A stretch of DNA of 64,000 bases, from the NCBI RefSeq assembly GCF_014192375.1, contig NZ_JACHXV010000004.1, positions 186,001 to 250,000 of the forward strand, given 5' to 3'. Position 1 is the first letter of the stretch. Each line of letters begins with the position of its first letter. Below, one piece after another: positions 18,552 to 26,172 of this stretch. Position numbers and translations under genes: made by a program. The DNA is from Endobacter medicaginis (GTDB lineage: Bacteria > Pseudomonadota > Alphaproteobacteria > Acetobacterales > Acetobacteraceae). Under the pieces are notes generated by a model that worked only from the letters and a program-made list of their open reading frames with translations, was not told the DNA's origin and did not search any database.

Positions 18552-19657
18552 GGATCGCGCTGGTCGCGCATCTGCGCCACCGCATCGCCGAGCCCTTCAT
18601 GGGCGGCATGGAGGCGCACACCTTCCGTCTCGCCGAGGCGCTGATACGGCGCGGCCATCGGGTGACGCTGTTTGCCGCCGGCGACAGCGATCCGCGCTTC
18701 GAGATCGACGCCGTGATCGACGAGCATTACGAGGCGCGCTACCCGTGGCGCATCTACCGACAGGACCAGCGCCTCTACAGCTATCTCGACACGGCGATGG
18801 CGCAGGCCCGGGATCGGATCTTCTCCGGCGCCTACGACGTCGTTCACAACAACGGCCTGCACCGCTTCATCCTGCAGGCGGCCTGTGCGAGCGGCAGGCC
18901 GATGGTGACCTCGGTGCATATCCCGCCCTTCGACCCGCTGCATGGCGAGGTGCTGGCGGCCAATGCGCCCAACCATCGCTACGCCGTGGTCTCGCATGAC
19001 CAGGTCGGGCGCTGGTGGCCGGGCGAGGTCCCCGACGAAGTCTGCGTGATCCATAACGGCATCGACCTCGACCGCTGGGCATTCGCCGGGCAGGCGCAGG
19101 ACCATGCCCTATGGTGCGGACGCCTCACGCCGGACAAGGGGCCGCATCTGGCCATCGCCGCCGCCCGGCACGCGGGGATCGCGCTGCGGCTGTTCGGGCT
19201 GATCGAGGATCAGGCCTATTTCGACCGCGAGATCGCGCCATGGCTGGGCGACGACATCCGCTATGGCGGCAACCTGACCGGAGAGCGACTGGGCGCGGAG
19301 ATGCGCCAGGCGGGCGTGCTGGTGTTCACACCGTGCTGGCACGAGCCGTTCGGGCTGGTGCTGGTCGAGGCGATGGCCTCGGGCACGCCGGTGGCCGCCT
19401 TCGACCGCGGCGCGGTGCGCGAGATCGTCGATGACACCTGCGGCGTGCTGGCGCCGCCGGGGGATGTCGCAGCCCTTGCCGACGCGATGCTCGCGGCCCG
19501 CCACCTGCCACGCACCGCGCCCCGGCAGCGCGTGGAGAGCGCGTTCGGGATCGACCGGATGGTCGACGGCTACGAGCGTCTCTACGGGCTGGCGATCGCC
19601 GCCGCCGCGCGGATCAGAAATCCGGCATCGCCTGCGACAGCCGCCCACCCAGCCTGA
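18548..19657 (+). CDS. Glycosyltransferase family 4
   Basis: A 369-aa GT-B transferase. The start is GTG at 18548, overlapping the previous TGA (GTGTGA), and gives MRIALVAHLRHRIAEPFMGGMEAHTFRLAEAL, a textbook GT4 N-terminus. The middle has VVSHDQVGRWWP and VIHNGIDLDRW; the C-terminal domain has CWHEPFGLVLVEAMASGTPVAAF (EX7E). The open frame upstream to 18350 lies inside the GT2 gene in another frame and is not used. Its last 44 bp overlap the 3' end of the convergent ymdB. Confidence 0.87.
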   Translation: MRIALVAHLRHRIAEPFMGGMEAHTFRLAEALIRRGHRVTLFAAGDSDPRFEIDAVIDEHYEARYPWRIYRQDQRLYSYLDTAMAQARDRIFSGAYDVVHNNGLHRFILQAACASGRPMVTSVHIPPFDPLHGEVLAANAPNHRYAVVSHDQVGRWWPGEVPDEVCVIHNGIDLDRWAFAGQAQDHALWCGRLTPDKGPHLAIAAARHAGIALRLFGLIEDQAYFDREIAPWLGDDIRYGGNLTGERLGAEMRQAGVLVFTPCWHEPFGLVLVEAMASGTPVAAFDRGAVREIVDDTCGVLAPPGDVAALADAMLAARHLPRTAPRQRVESAFGIDRMVDGYERLYGLAIAAAARIRNPASPATAAHPA

Positions 19658-20429
19658 CCGGGGCGACCCGCAGGGCGAGGCCATCGGTAGGCGATGTCTC
19701 GACGAAAATTCCGCACAAGGTCGCCTCGCCTGCGGCAGGTGCGAGGCGCTCGCCCGGCAGCTTCTTCCAGAACCGGGCGGCGGCGACCGCCTTGTCCATG
19801 CCGATGACGCTGTCGTAGTCGCCGCACATGCCGGCATCGGTCTGATAGGCGGTCCCTCCCGGCAGGATCTGGTGATCCGCACTCGGGGTATGGGTGTGGG
19901 TGCCGACGACGAGGCTGACGCGGCCGTCGAAACTGTGGCCGAACGCCATCTTCTCGCTGCTCGCCTCGGCATGCAGATCGACCACGATCGCGTCCACCGT
20001 GGCGCCGAGCCGGTGGCGGGTCAGCAATTCGGCCATGCCCGCGAACGGATCGTCGAGCGGGTCCATGAACAGCCGCCCCATCGCGTTGACCACCAGCACA
20101 CGCCTCCCGTCGGCCAGTACCGCCACATACGACCCCGCCCCTGGCGTGCCGGCGGGGAAATTCAGCGGGCGGACGATGCGCGGCTCGGTGCCGATATGGG
20201 CGATCATCTCGCGACGGTCCCAGGCATGATTGCCGAGCGTGACGACGTCCGCACCGGCCGCGAACATCGCCCGCGCCATGTCGGGGGCGAGACCGAAACC
20301 GTGCGACGCGTTCTCACCGTTGACCACCACCAGATCGGCACGCAGACGCGCACGCAGTGCCGGCAGGCGGGCGTCGATCGCGTCGCGGCCGCTGCGGCCG
20401 ATCACGTCGCCCAGAAAAAGGATCCTCAC
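19614..20429 (-). CDS. ymdB: YmdB-type metallophosphoesterase
   Basis: A 271-aa dimetal phosphoesterase of the TIGR00282 family. Some members hydrolyse 2',3'-cyclic nucleotides, and the Bacillus protein affects biofilm and motility decisions. Metal ligands are visible: D8 in FLGDVIG, E39-N40 in VVNGENASHG, N67-H68 in TLGNHAWD, then DLHAEASSEK and GTHTHTPSADHQILPGG. Length and motif order are complete. It overlaps fau by 4 bp (shared transcript zapA-6S-fau-ymdB) and converges on the GT4 gene with a 44-bp overlap. Confidence 0.93.
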   Translation of the reverse strand: MRILFLGDVIGRSGRDAIDARLPALRARLRADLVVVNGENASHGFGLAPDMARAMFAAGADVVTLGNHAWDRREMIAHIGTEPRIVRPLNFPAGTPGAGSYVAVLADGRRVLVVNAMGRLFMDPLDDPFAGMAELLTRHRLGATVDAIVVDLHAEASSEKMAFGHSFDGRVSLVVGTHTHTPSADHQILPGGTAYQTDAGMCGDYDSVIGMDKAVAAARFWKKLPGERLAPAAGEATLCGIFVETSPTDGLALRVAPVRLGGRLSQAMPDF

Positions 20430-21010
20430 GCCGCGCCACCTTTCATCCGCAACCTCGTCTCGGTCGCCACCGCATCGAGGCCGATGTCATGCGGCCCGAC
20501 CGGCACGCTGTCCAGCAGCAGGGCCTCTATGCCGACGCCCACACTGCGCGCGCCCGGCAGGGCGGCCAGCGTGCGGTCGTAGAAACCGCCGCCCTGGCCG
20601 AGCCGGTGCAGGTCCGCATCGAAGCCCAGCAGCGGCACGATCAGCAGTTCGGGCACGATTTCCATCGTCTGCGGGACCAGCGTGCCGAAACGGCCAGCAC
20701 GCATCGCGCAGCCCGGCCACCAGCGCCGGAAGCGCAGCGGCGCGGGGCACTCCGGCGTGTCGGGCAGCGCAATGGCGAGGCCCTGCGCATGCAGGCGTGC
20801 AAGGAGCGCAGAAAGATCCGGCTCGCCGCCGATCGGCAGGAAGGCCGCGATGACCGGCGAATGATCCGGTCGCAGCACGTCGATCGCCTGTTCGAGATGG
20901 CGTTCGAGCGCCATCAGTGCCTCACCATGCGGGGGCCGCCGAACCGCACGCAATCGCGCCCTCAGGGCGCTCTTGTCGAGATCGAAGGGGGAAATGTGCG
21001 GAGCCGCCAT
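20426..21010 (-). CDS. fau: 5-formyltetrahydrofolate cyclo-ligase
   Basis: Converts 5-formyl-THF to 5,10-methenyl-THF using ATP, rescuing the inhibitory folate form. The product is 194 aa, family-normal. It shows the N-terminal KSALRARLRAVRR basic segment, FLPIGGEPD, and the C-terminal signature LLGFDADLHRLGQGGGFYDRTL that binds ATP and Mg. It sits directly after the 6S RNA and zapA, the conserved ssrS-fau (ygfA) linkage known from E. coli and other proteobacteria. Confidence 0.95.
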   Translation of the reverse strand: MAAPHISPFDLDKSALRARLRAVRRPPHGEALMALERHLEQAIDVLRPDHSPVIAAFLPIGGEPDLSALLARLHAQGLAIALPDTPECPAPLRFRRWWPGCAMRAGRFGTLVPQTMEIVPELLIVPLLGFDADLHRLGQGGGFYDRTLAALPGARSVGVGIEALLLDSVPVGPHDIGLDAVATETRLRMKGGAA

Positions 21011-21012
21011 GG

Positions 21013-21160
21013 CCGTCGGACTGTCAGCCTCCCAGAGCCTGCAAGTGCAGGTGGGCGCCGGATAACGTGACCAAGGCCACGTCAGAGCCAGCTCCCGAGG
21101 AAGTGCTTATCGGCCCAGGGGATGAATTGCCGTCGAACCGGGCAGCCCCGCCTGATGAAC
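21013..21160 (-). ncRNA. ssrS: 6S RNA (ssrS), boundaries approximate
   Basis: The gap of about 150 bp between zapA and fau is the conserved site of 6S RNA, the regulator that binds RNA polymerase holoenzyme like an open promoter. The minus strand contains CATCCCCTGGGCCGATAAGC, close to the E. coli 6S segment CCCCTGAGCCGATA at the edge of the central bubble. An apical hairpin with GACGTGGCC/GGTCACGTT follows, then a 3' arm with GCACTTGCAGGCTCTGGGAGGC. No open frame fills the gap. The exact ends are not fixed. Confidence 0.8.
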
Positions 21161-21532
21161 TTAGTGATGCTCCAGCGCCTCTGCAATCTCTTCCGCACGC
21201 TGCGCGAAGCGAACCAGATGCGCCTCCGCCGCCTCCGCCCGCGCCTCGGCGCGAGCGAGATCGGCGCGTAGGCGGTTGAGCTCGGGGGTGAGGTCGCGTG
21301 CGGCCGGGGCGGCGCCGTCGGCGGGCGCGATCTGCATGTCGTGGATCTCGTCGGCCATCAGCAGCGCGGCCAGCACCAGCATGCGCGATTCGCCGCTCTG
21401 GTTACCGAGCGCCTTGACCTGATCGACACGGCGATCGATCTCGCTCGCCATGGAGTTGAGATGGCCCTCCTGCCCGTCCGCACAGCCGACGGTGTAGGGG
21501 TAGCCGTTGATCCGGATCGTCACCTGCGCCAT
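21161..21532 (-). CDS. zapA: Cell division protein ZapA
   Basis: A 123-aa FtsZ-binding protein that bundles FtsZ protofilaments at midcell. It has the N-terminal globular part MAQVTIRINGYPYTVGC and DGQEGHLNSMASEIDRRV, the conserved helix ESRMLVLAALLMADEI, and a C-terminal coiled coil (LTPELNRLRADLARAEARAE to the end). It is followed at once by 6S RNA and preceded by a small coiled-coil gene, the usual alphaproteobacterial order. Confidence 0.93.
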   Translation of the reverse strand: MAQVTIRINGYPYTVGCADGQEGHLNSMASEIDRRVDQVKALGNQSGESRMLVLAALLMADEIHDMQIAPADGAAPAARDLTPELNRLRADLARAEARAEAAEAHLVRFAQRAEEIAEALEHH

Positions 21533-21553
21533 GGGCGGTCTCCTGTCCGGGGG

Positions 21554-21901
21554 TCAGCCGTCGTGATGCGGGGCGTCGTGATGGGCCGCTGCCTCCGCCT
21601 CGCCAGGCGGCTCTGCCGATGCGACCGGCGTGTTGAGCACCGAGCGCAGCATGGCGATGGCGGAGTCGAGCCGTTCCTCGACCAGGGCGATGGTATGGTG
21701 ATCGGCGATCGCCACCCGCTCCGGCGGCGGCTGATCGGCGGCCGGCGGCGCCTGGTCGCGCTCGAGCGTGAGGCTCACCAGCGCATCGGCGATCCGGTCG
21801 AGCGCGGCAGAGAGCCGCTGCGGCGCACCTGCGACGGCCTGCGTCCTCAGCCCCGCATTGCGATCACGGTCCTCGCCGCGCTGCCAGTCGAAACCGCTCA
21901 T
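21554..21901 (-). CDS. Small acidic protein upstream of zapA (DUF4164-like position)
   Basis: A 115-aa product of unknown function. The middle (APQRLSAALDRIADALVSLTLERD and HTIALVEERLDSAIAMLRSVL) is predicted helical with heptad character. The tail is rich in His, Asp and Ala (AAAHHDAPHHDG). In many alphaproteobacteria a short DUF4164-type coiled-coil gene precedes zapA, and this gene holds that place, but I cannot confirm the domain by eye. The ATG at 21901 is used; a TTG directly precedes it. It lies 21 bp upstream of zapA, so cotranscription and a link to division are likely. Confidence 0.7.
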   Translation of the reverse strand: MSGFDWQRGEDRDRNAGLRTQAVAGAPQRLSAALDRIADALVSLTLERDQAPPAADQPPPERVAIADHHTIALVEERLDSAIAMLRSVLNTPVASAEPPGEAEAAAHHDAPHHDG

Positions 21902-21955
21902 CAAATCCCCCAGAGGAACTTGCAGTGATGTCGCGCAGCCGGTTGAACGTCAAGC

Positions 21956-22315
21956 ATGAACCCGTCGCATGTCATGACCGCCGCCTGCCTTGCCGACGCC
22001 CTCGCAGCACTGGACGCGGCGCCCCCGGGCCCGCTGCTGCTGGTCTCGCCGCCGCAGGCCGGGGCGTCGCTGGGGCCGGGCTGGTGGCTCGCACTGGTGT
22101 CGGCGGCGCGCGCCGGATCGGGGCGGGATTTCACCGATCTGCTCGATTGCGGCGATGCCTCCGGCCGTGCGCTGGAGGCGCTGCGACTCGGTCTGCGCGG
22201 TCTGGTCCTCGCCCCCGACGCGCCCGGCCGGCAGACGGTGGCGGCACGCGCGGCACTGCTGGGCGCGATCGTGCTGGACGACGCACCCTCGCCTACCCCG
22301 GCGGCCGGCCCTTGA
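21956..22315 (+). CDS. Hypothetical protein
   Basis: A 119-aa frame with MNPSHVMTAACLADALAAL, then GPLLLVSPPQAGASLGPGWWLALVSAARA and a D-L-L-D-C-G-D segment, suggesting an alpha/beta fold with hydrophobic strands alternating with helices. I recognise no family. It runs divergently from the zapA cluster and its last 23 bp overlap the 3' end of the convergent DUF2335 gene. No ribosome site stands out. Codon composition is like its neighbours. Confidence 0.5.
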   Translation: MNPSHVMTAACLADALAALDAAPPGPLLLVSPPQAGASLGPGWWLALVSAARAGSGRDFTDLLDCGDASGRALEALRLGLRGLVLAPDAPGRQTVAARAALLGAIVLDDAPSPTPAAGP

Positions 22316-22664
22316 GGATGGCGACGACGATGCCGACCACGGTGGTGCCGCCGATGATGCCGGCGACCGCGTCATGGCCTGCGAGGGCGAGGCCGCAGGA
22401 GACCGCGATCGCCACCACCGAGAAGCCGAGCGCCATCCAGCGCCCCTCGCGCTCGGATGCGGCGGTGAAGCGCATCGCAAGGCCGCGCTGGTCGCGCTCC
22501 GCCTCGGCATTGCGCTCCGCCATGGTCATGATGCGGTCTGGAAAGGACGGATCGATCGCGCCATAGCCGGCCAGGGTCATCGGGTCCGGCAGCGGCCCGG
22601 AATGGATGGCGACGCCGACCGTGCGCGCCTGCGCGCCGTCGCCGACAGGCTCCCGCCCGGCCAT
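22293..22664 (-). CDS. DUF2335 small membrane protein
   Basis: A 123-aa protein with the signature HSGPLPDPMTLAGYGAIDP, a helical segment rich in Glu/Arg (DRIMTMAERNAEAERDQRG), then two hydrophobic helices (ALGFSVVAIAVSCGLALAG and VAGIIGGTTVVGIVVAIL) and a short basic end. This layout is that of the DUF2335 family, predicted holin-like inner-membrane proteins of unknown role, often found near mobile or toxin-like genes. Its start overlaps the stop of the upstream small gene by one base, so the two are translated together. Confidence 0.8.
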   Translation of the reverse strand: MAGREPVGDGAQARTVGVAIHSGPLPDPMTLAGYGAIDPSFPDRIMTMAERNAEAERDQRGLAMRFTAASEREGRWMALGFSVVAIAVSCGLALAGHDAVAGIIGGTTVVGIVVAILKGRPPG

Positions 22665-22921
22665 CAGCGCGTGGTGGCGATGCCTCGCTGCGCCTGCTGC
22701 ATCGCGCCGCGCAAGGCGGCGCCCGTCTGCGCCCAGGCAGCCGCCTCGATCTCGGCGGCGGTCGCAGGATGGTAGCCGCGTGTCGGGCCGGCAAAGGCGA
22801 ACAGACCCCCCATCGCGTCGAATAGCCGTCCAGCCATGCCGCGAATGCCGCGATCCGGTCGGCCCGGCGCGGCTGTCAGCGCGTTGGGCATCAGACCGGA
22901 TGACATCACTGTGCTTGACAT
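22664..22921 (-). CDS. Small protein coupled to the DUF2335 gene
   Basis: An 85-aa frame whose TGA overlaps the ATG of the DUF2335 gene. It contains a central hydrophobic, Gly-rich stretch (MAGRLFDAMGGLFAFAGPT) followed by YHPATAAEIEAAAWAQTGAAL, which looks like an amphipathic helix. No family is recognised. The start at 22921 is one of several in-frame ATGs (22906 and 22888 are also possible). The tight coupling suggests a two-protein unit with the DUF2335 product. Confidence 0.5.
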   Translation of the reverse strand: MSSTVMSSGLMPNALTAAPGRPDRGIRGMAGRLFDAMGGLFAFAGPTRGYHPATAAEIEAAAWAQTGAALRGAMQQAQRGIATTR

Positions 22922-22952
22922 GAACAAAGCATGGTCATGCCCCATGGGCACG

Positions 22953-24176
22953 TCAAGACAAACCGGCATAATGCGCGCGTGCGGCGTCCACCGCAGCGCC
23001 CGAGACCAGCGCGAAACCATGCCCGCGCAGCACCGCCTCGAGTGCTGCCAGCGTGGTCAGCACCGCGTCGCGCCGCGCATTGTAGCCCATCGTGCCGATG
23101 CGCCAGATGCGGCCGGCAAGCGGGCCGAACGAGGTGCCGATCTCGATGCCGAACTCGTCGAGCATCTCCGAGCGCACCGCCTCGCCCGGCACGCCGGCGG
23201 GAATCTCGATACCGACGACGTTGAACATCTTGTGGCCCTGGTCGCCGTACAGCGTCAGCCCCATCGCCCGCAGTCCGGCCGCCATCGCCTCGCCGGCGGC
23301 GCGGTGGCGCGCGACCCGGGCCTCGATCCCTTCCTCGAGGATCAGCCGCGCGCATTCACGGGCGGCATAAAGCATCGAACTCGCCTCGGTGTGATGGTTG
23401 AGCCGGCGCTCCGACCAGTAATCCATCACCATCGCCAGATCGAAATAGTTCGAGCCGATGCGCGCACCACGCGCCGGCGCGTCAGCTGCGGTCGCGATAC
23501 CGCCCTCGACGTGACGGCGTGAGAAGATGTGCGCGGCTGCGCGGTCGGAGATGGTGATGGGCGCGATGCCCGGCGGCCCGGCGAGGCATTTCTGCAGGCC
23601 TGCGGTGACGATGTCGGCCCCCCAGGCGTCGACCGGCACCCGCATCCCGCCCAGGGTCGCGGTGGCGTCGACATAAAGCAGCGCGCTATGACGGGCGCAG
23701 ATATCGCCCAGGGTCTCGATCGGCTGTGCCATGGTGGTGGAGGTGTCGCCATGCACGGTGGCGACCACACGCGGCTTGACCCGTGCGACCGCCGCCTCGA
23801 TCTCGGCCGCCGGCACCACCTCGCCCCAGGGCGCCTCCACCAGGGTCACCACCGCGCCGCAGCGCTCGGCGATCTCGCGCAGCAGCAGGCCGAAGCGGCC
23901 CGAGCTGAGCACCACCACCGCCTCGCCGGGTGCCAGCAGCGAGACCAGCGACGCCTCGATCGCCGCGCGCGCGGTGCCGTCGATGAGGAAGGTCCAGCGG
24001 TTGTCGGTCTCGAACACGGCGCGATACAGCGCCATGGTCTCGTTCATGTAGGTGGTCATCTGCGGGTCGAACTGGCCCAGCAGCGGCACCGACATCGCGC
24101 GCAGCACACGCGGATGTGCATTCACCGGCCCCGGCCCCATCAGCAGGCGGAACGGGGGGTCGAGTTCGCTGAACAT
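22953..24176 (-). CDS. PLP aminotransferase of the PucG / alanine-glyoxylate type
   Basis: A 407-aa class V aminotransferase. It begins MFSELDPPFRLLMGPGPVNAHPRVL with FDPQMTTYMNE, and has HGDTSTTMAQP, YVDATATLGG and the PLP lysine K196 in TAGLQKCLAGPPG. These features fit (S)-ureidoglycine-glyoxylate aminotransferase (PucG) and the closely related serine/alanine-glyoxylate aminotransferases. An NCS1 permease of the allantoin/uracil/purine type lies 2 kb away, which leans towards purine breakdown, but no allantoinase or urate genes are present. The ATG at 24176 fits the family start; the open frame extends to 24356 without similarity. Confidence 0.8.
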   Translation of the reverse strand: MFSELDPPFRLLMGPGPVNAHPRVLRAMSVPLLGQFDPQMTTYMNETMALYRAVFETDNRWTFLIDGTARAAIEASLVSLLAPGEAVVVLSSGRFGLLLREIAERCGAVVTLVEAPWGEVVPAAEIEAAVARVKPRVVATVHGDTSTTMAQPIETLGDICARHSALLYVDATATLGGMRVPVDAWGADIVTAGLQKCLAGPPGIAPITISDRAAAHIFSRRHVEGGIATAADAPARGARIGSNYFDLAMVMDYWSERRLNHHTEASSMLYAARECARLILEEGIEARVARHRAAGEAMAAGLRAMGLTLYGDQGHKMFNVVGIEIPAGVPGEAVRSEMLDEFGIEIGTSFGPLAGRIWRIGTMGYNARRDAVLTTLAALEAVLRGHGFALVSGAAVDAARAHYAGLS

Positions 24177-24349
24177 CGTCGGGCAGGCTCCAGGGGCAGG
24201 GCGATTTACGACAAATTGCGCTGTCACCGGGCCAGGCGCAATCTTCGACCACATATGCACGCGCCGCATCGCTTGCGCCCATGATTCCCACGACTGCAAC
24301 TGCAACGCGTCGCCGACGCTGACACGTCTGCAGGACAAGGAGACTTGCG

Positions 24350-24745
24350 GTGACATCGCCCGACCCGCCGAACATGCCGCCGGCCGCAGCCATTGTCCTC
24401 GTGGTCGAGGACGAGACCCTGCTGCGCATGCATTCGGTCGATTTCATCGAGGCGGCCGGCTATCGCGTGCTCGAGGCCGCCGATACCGATACGGCGATCG
24501 CGGTCCTCGAGGCCAACCCCGCGATCCGCGTCGTGCTCACCGATGTCGACCTGCCCGGCTCGATGGACGGGCTCAAGCTCGCCGCCGCGATCCGACGCCG
24601 CTGGCCGCCGATCGAGCTGATCGTCACCTCGGGCGCGGTCACGCCACAGCCGGGCGACCTGCCCGAACGCAGCATCTTCGTGCCGAAACCGGTCGATCCA
24701 CGCCGCGTGCTCTCCGCCATCGACGGATTCATCGGTCTGGACTAG
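24350..24745 (+). CDS. Stand-alone response-regulator receiver domain
   Basis: A 131-aa single-domain receiver: the acidic pair E20-D21 in LVVEDETLLR, the phosphoacceptor D65 in LTDVDLPG, the Thr/Ser switch in IVTSGAV, and K113 in FVPKPVDP. There is no output domain. The protein is translated from GTG at 24350 with AAGGAG upstream. Such one-domain proteins act as phosphate shuttles or are paired with HWE/HisKA2-type kinases, but no kinase is in this window. It precedes rph by 45 bp and may be cotranscribed with it. Confidence 0.9.
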   Translation: MTSPDPPNMPPAAAIVLVVEDETLLRMHSVDFIEAAGYRVLEAADTDTAIAVLEANPAIRVVLTDVDLPGSMDGLKLAAAIRRRWPPIELIVTSGAVTPQPGDLPERSIFVPKPVDPRRVLSAIDGFIGLD

Positions 24746-24790
24746 ACCGGGCGCGCGATCCCGCATGACGCGACTGGAGACACGACCAAC

Positions 24791-25531
24791 GTGACCCGAC
24801 CTTCCGGTCGCGCGGCCGACACGCTGCGCGACATCTCGATCACCACCGGTTTCGCCCGCCATGCCGAGGGCTCGGCACTGATCCGGGTCGGCCATACCGA
24901 GGTGCTGTGCACCGCCAGTGTCGAGGGGCGCGTGCCGGGCTTCCTGCGCGGCCAGGGCCAGGGCTGGGTGACGGCGGAATACGGCATGCTGCCGCGCGCC
25001 ACCCACAAGCGTGGCGACCGCGAGGCCGCGCGCGGCAAGCAGGGCGGGCGCACGCTTGAAATCCAGCGCCTGATCGGTCGCAGCCTGCGCGCCGTGGTCG
25101 ATCGCCGGGCGATGGGCGAGATGAGTGTCACCATCGACTGCGACGTGCTCAATGCCGATGGCGGGACGCGCTGCGCCGCCATCACCGGCGGCTGGGTGGC
25201 GCTGCATCTGGCCTTCGCGAAACTGGTGTCGCTGCGTGCGCTGCCGGCCAATCCGCTGACCGGGCAGGTGGCGGCGGTGTCGTGCGGGCTGGTGGCGCGC
25301 GACGACTCCGGGCCGGAAGCGGTGCTCGACCTGGATTATGCGGAGGATTCCGCCGCGATCGCGGATGCCAATTTCGTACTCACCGATGCCGGCGCGATCG
25401 TCGAGATCCAGGCCAGCGCGGAGGGCGCGCCGTTCGCGCCGGACGCGTTCGCGCGACTGCACGAGCTGGCACGAAGCGGCATGGAGGGGCTGTTCGCCGC
25501 CCAGCGCCGGGCGATCGGGGTGGAGGTCTGA
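24791..25531 (+). CDS. rph: Ribonuclease PH
   Basis: A phosphate-dependent 3'-5' exonuclease that trims tRNA 3' ends and helps degrade structured RNA. The product is 246 aa with [19 protein letters not shown] at the N-terminus, [36 protein letters not shown], and the phosphate-binding region [18 protein letters not shown]. The start is GTG at 24791. It is followed two bases later by rdgB, a frequent pairing. Confidence 0.96.
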   Translation: MTRPSGRAADTLRDISITTGFARHAEGSALIRVGHTEVLCTASVEGRVPGFLRGQGQGWVTAEYGMLPRATHKRGDREAARGKQGGRTLEIQRLIGRSLRAVVDRRAMGEMSVTIDCDVLNADGGTRCAAITGGWVALHLAFAKLVSLRALPANPLTGQVAAVSCGLVARDDSGPEAVLDLDYAEDSAAIADANFVLTDAGAIVEIQASAEGAPFAPDAFARLHELARSGMEGLFAAQRRAIGVEV

Positions 25532-25533
25532 CG

Positions 25534-26154
25534 ATGCCGATCGATCCGAACGCGCCGCGACGGCTGGCGGCAGGAGGCCGTGTGGTGCTGGCCAGCCACA
25601 ATCGCGGCAAGCTCGCCGAGTTCGGTGCCGTGCTCGGCGCGTGGGACATCACCGTGCTGCTCGCCTCCGATCTCGGTCTGCCGGAGCCGGACGAGACCGA
25701 GGACAGCTTCGCCGGCAATGCCCGGCTGAAAGCGCTGGCGGCGGCGAAGGCCTCGATGCAGCCGTCGCTCGCCGACGATTCCGGCTTCGCGGTCGACGCG
25801 CTGGGCGGCGCGCCCGGCATCTTCTCGGCCCGATGGGCGGGTCCGGAGAAGGATTTCGCCGCCGCGATGCGCCGCATCCATCACGAGGCGGCCGCCAATC
25901 CCGACCATTCGGCCGCGTTCGTCTGCGCGCTCTGCCTCGCCTGGCCGGACGGGCATGTCGTGGAGGTGGAGCGCACGCTTCGCGGCGAATGGGTGTGGCC
26001 GCCGCGCGGTTCGGGCGGATTCGGCTACGATCCGATGTTCGCACCGCGTGGCAGCGCGCTCACCTTCGGCGAGATGAGCCGCGAGGCCAAGGCGGCGATC
26101 AGCCATCGCGCGCTGGCGATCGCCGATCTCGCCGCGATGGTCCGGCCGTTGTAG
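25534..26154 (+). CDS. rdgB: XTP/dITP diphosphatase (HAM1 family)
   Basis: Hydrolyses non-canonical purine nucleotides such as XTP and dITP to keep them out of nucleic acids. The product is 206 aa, with the signature VLASHNRGKLAEF, DSFAGNARLKALAAA, SLADDSGFAVDALGGAPGIFSARWAG, and GFGYDPMFAPRG. It is in the rph operon, two bases after its stop. Its 3' end is convergent with the permease gene, 18 bp away. Confidence 0.95.
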   Translation: MPIDPNAPRRLAAGGRVVLASHNRGKLAEFGAVLGAWDITVLLASDLGLPEPDETEDSFAGNARLKALAAAKASMQPSLADDSGFAVDALGGAPGIFSARWAGPEKDFAAAMRRIHHEAAANPDHSAAFVCALCLAWPDGHVVEVERTLRGEWVWPPRGSGGFGYDPMFAPRGSALTFGEMSREAKAAISHRALAIADLAAMVRPL

Positions 26155-26172
26155 GAGGCTGGCCGCACAGGA

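Noticed and set aside
21925-21960. Segment resembling the D arm of the tRNA-His gene
   Set aside because: No T arm, acceptor stem or anticodon stem can be drawn; only a short chance match.
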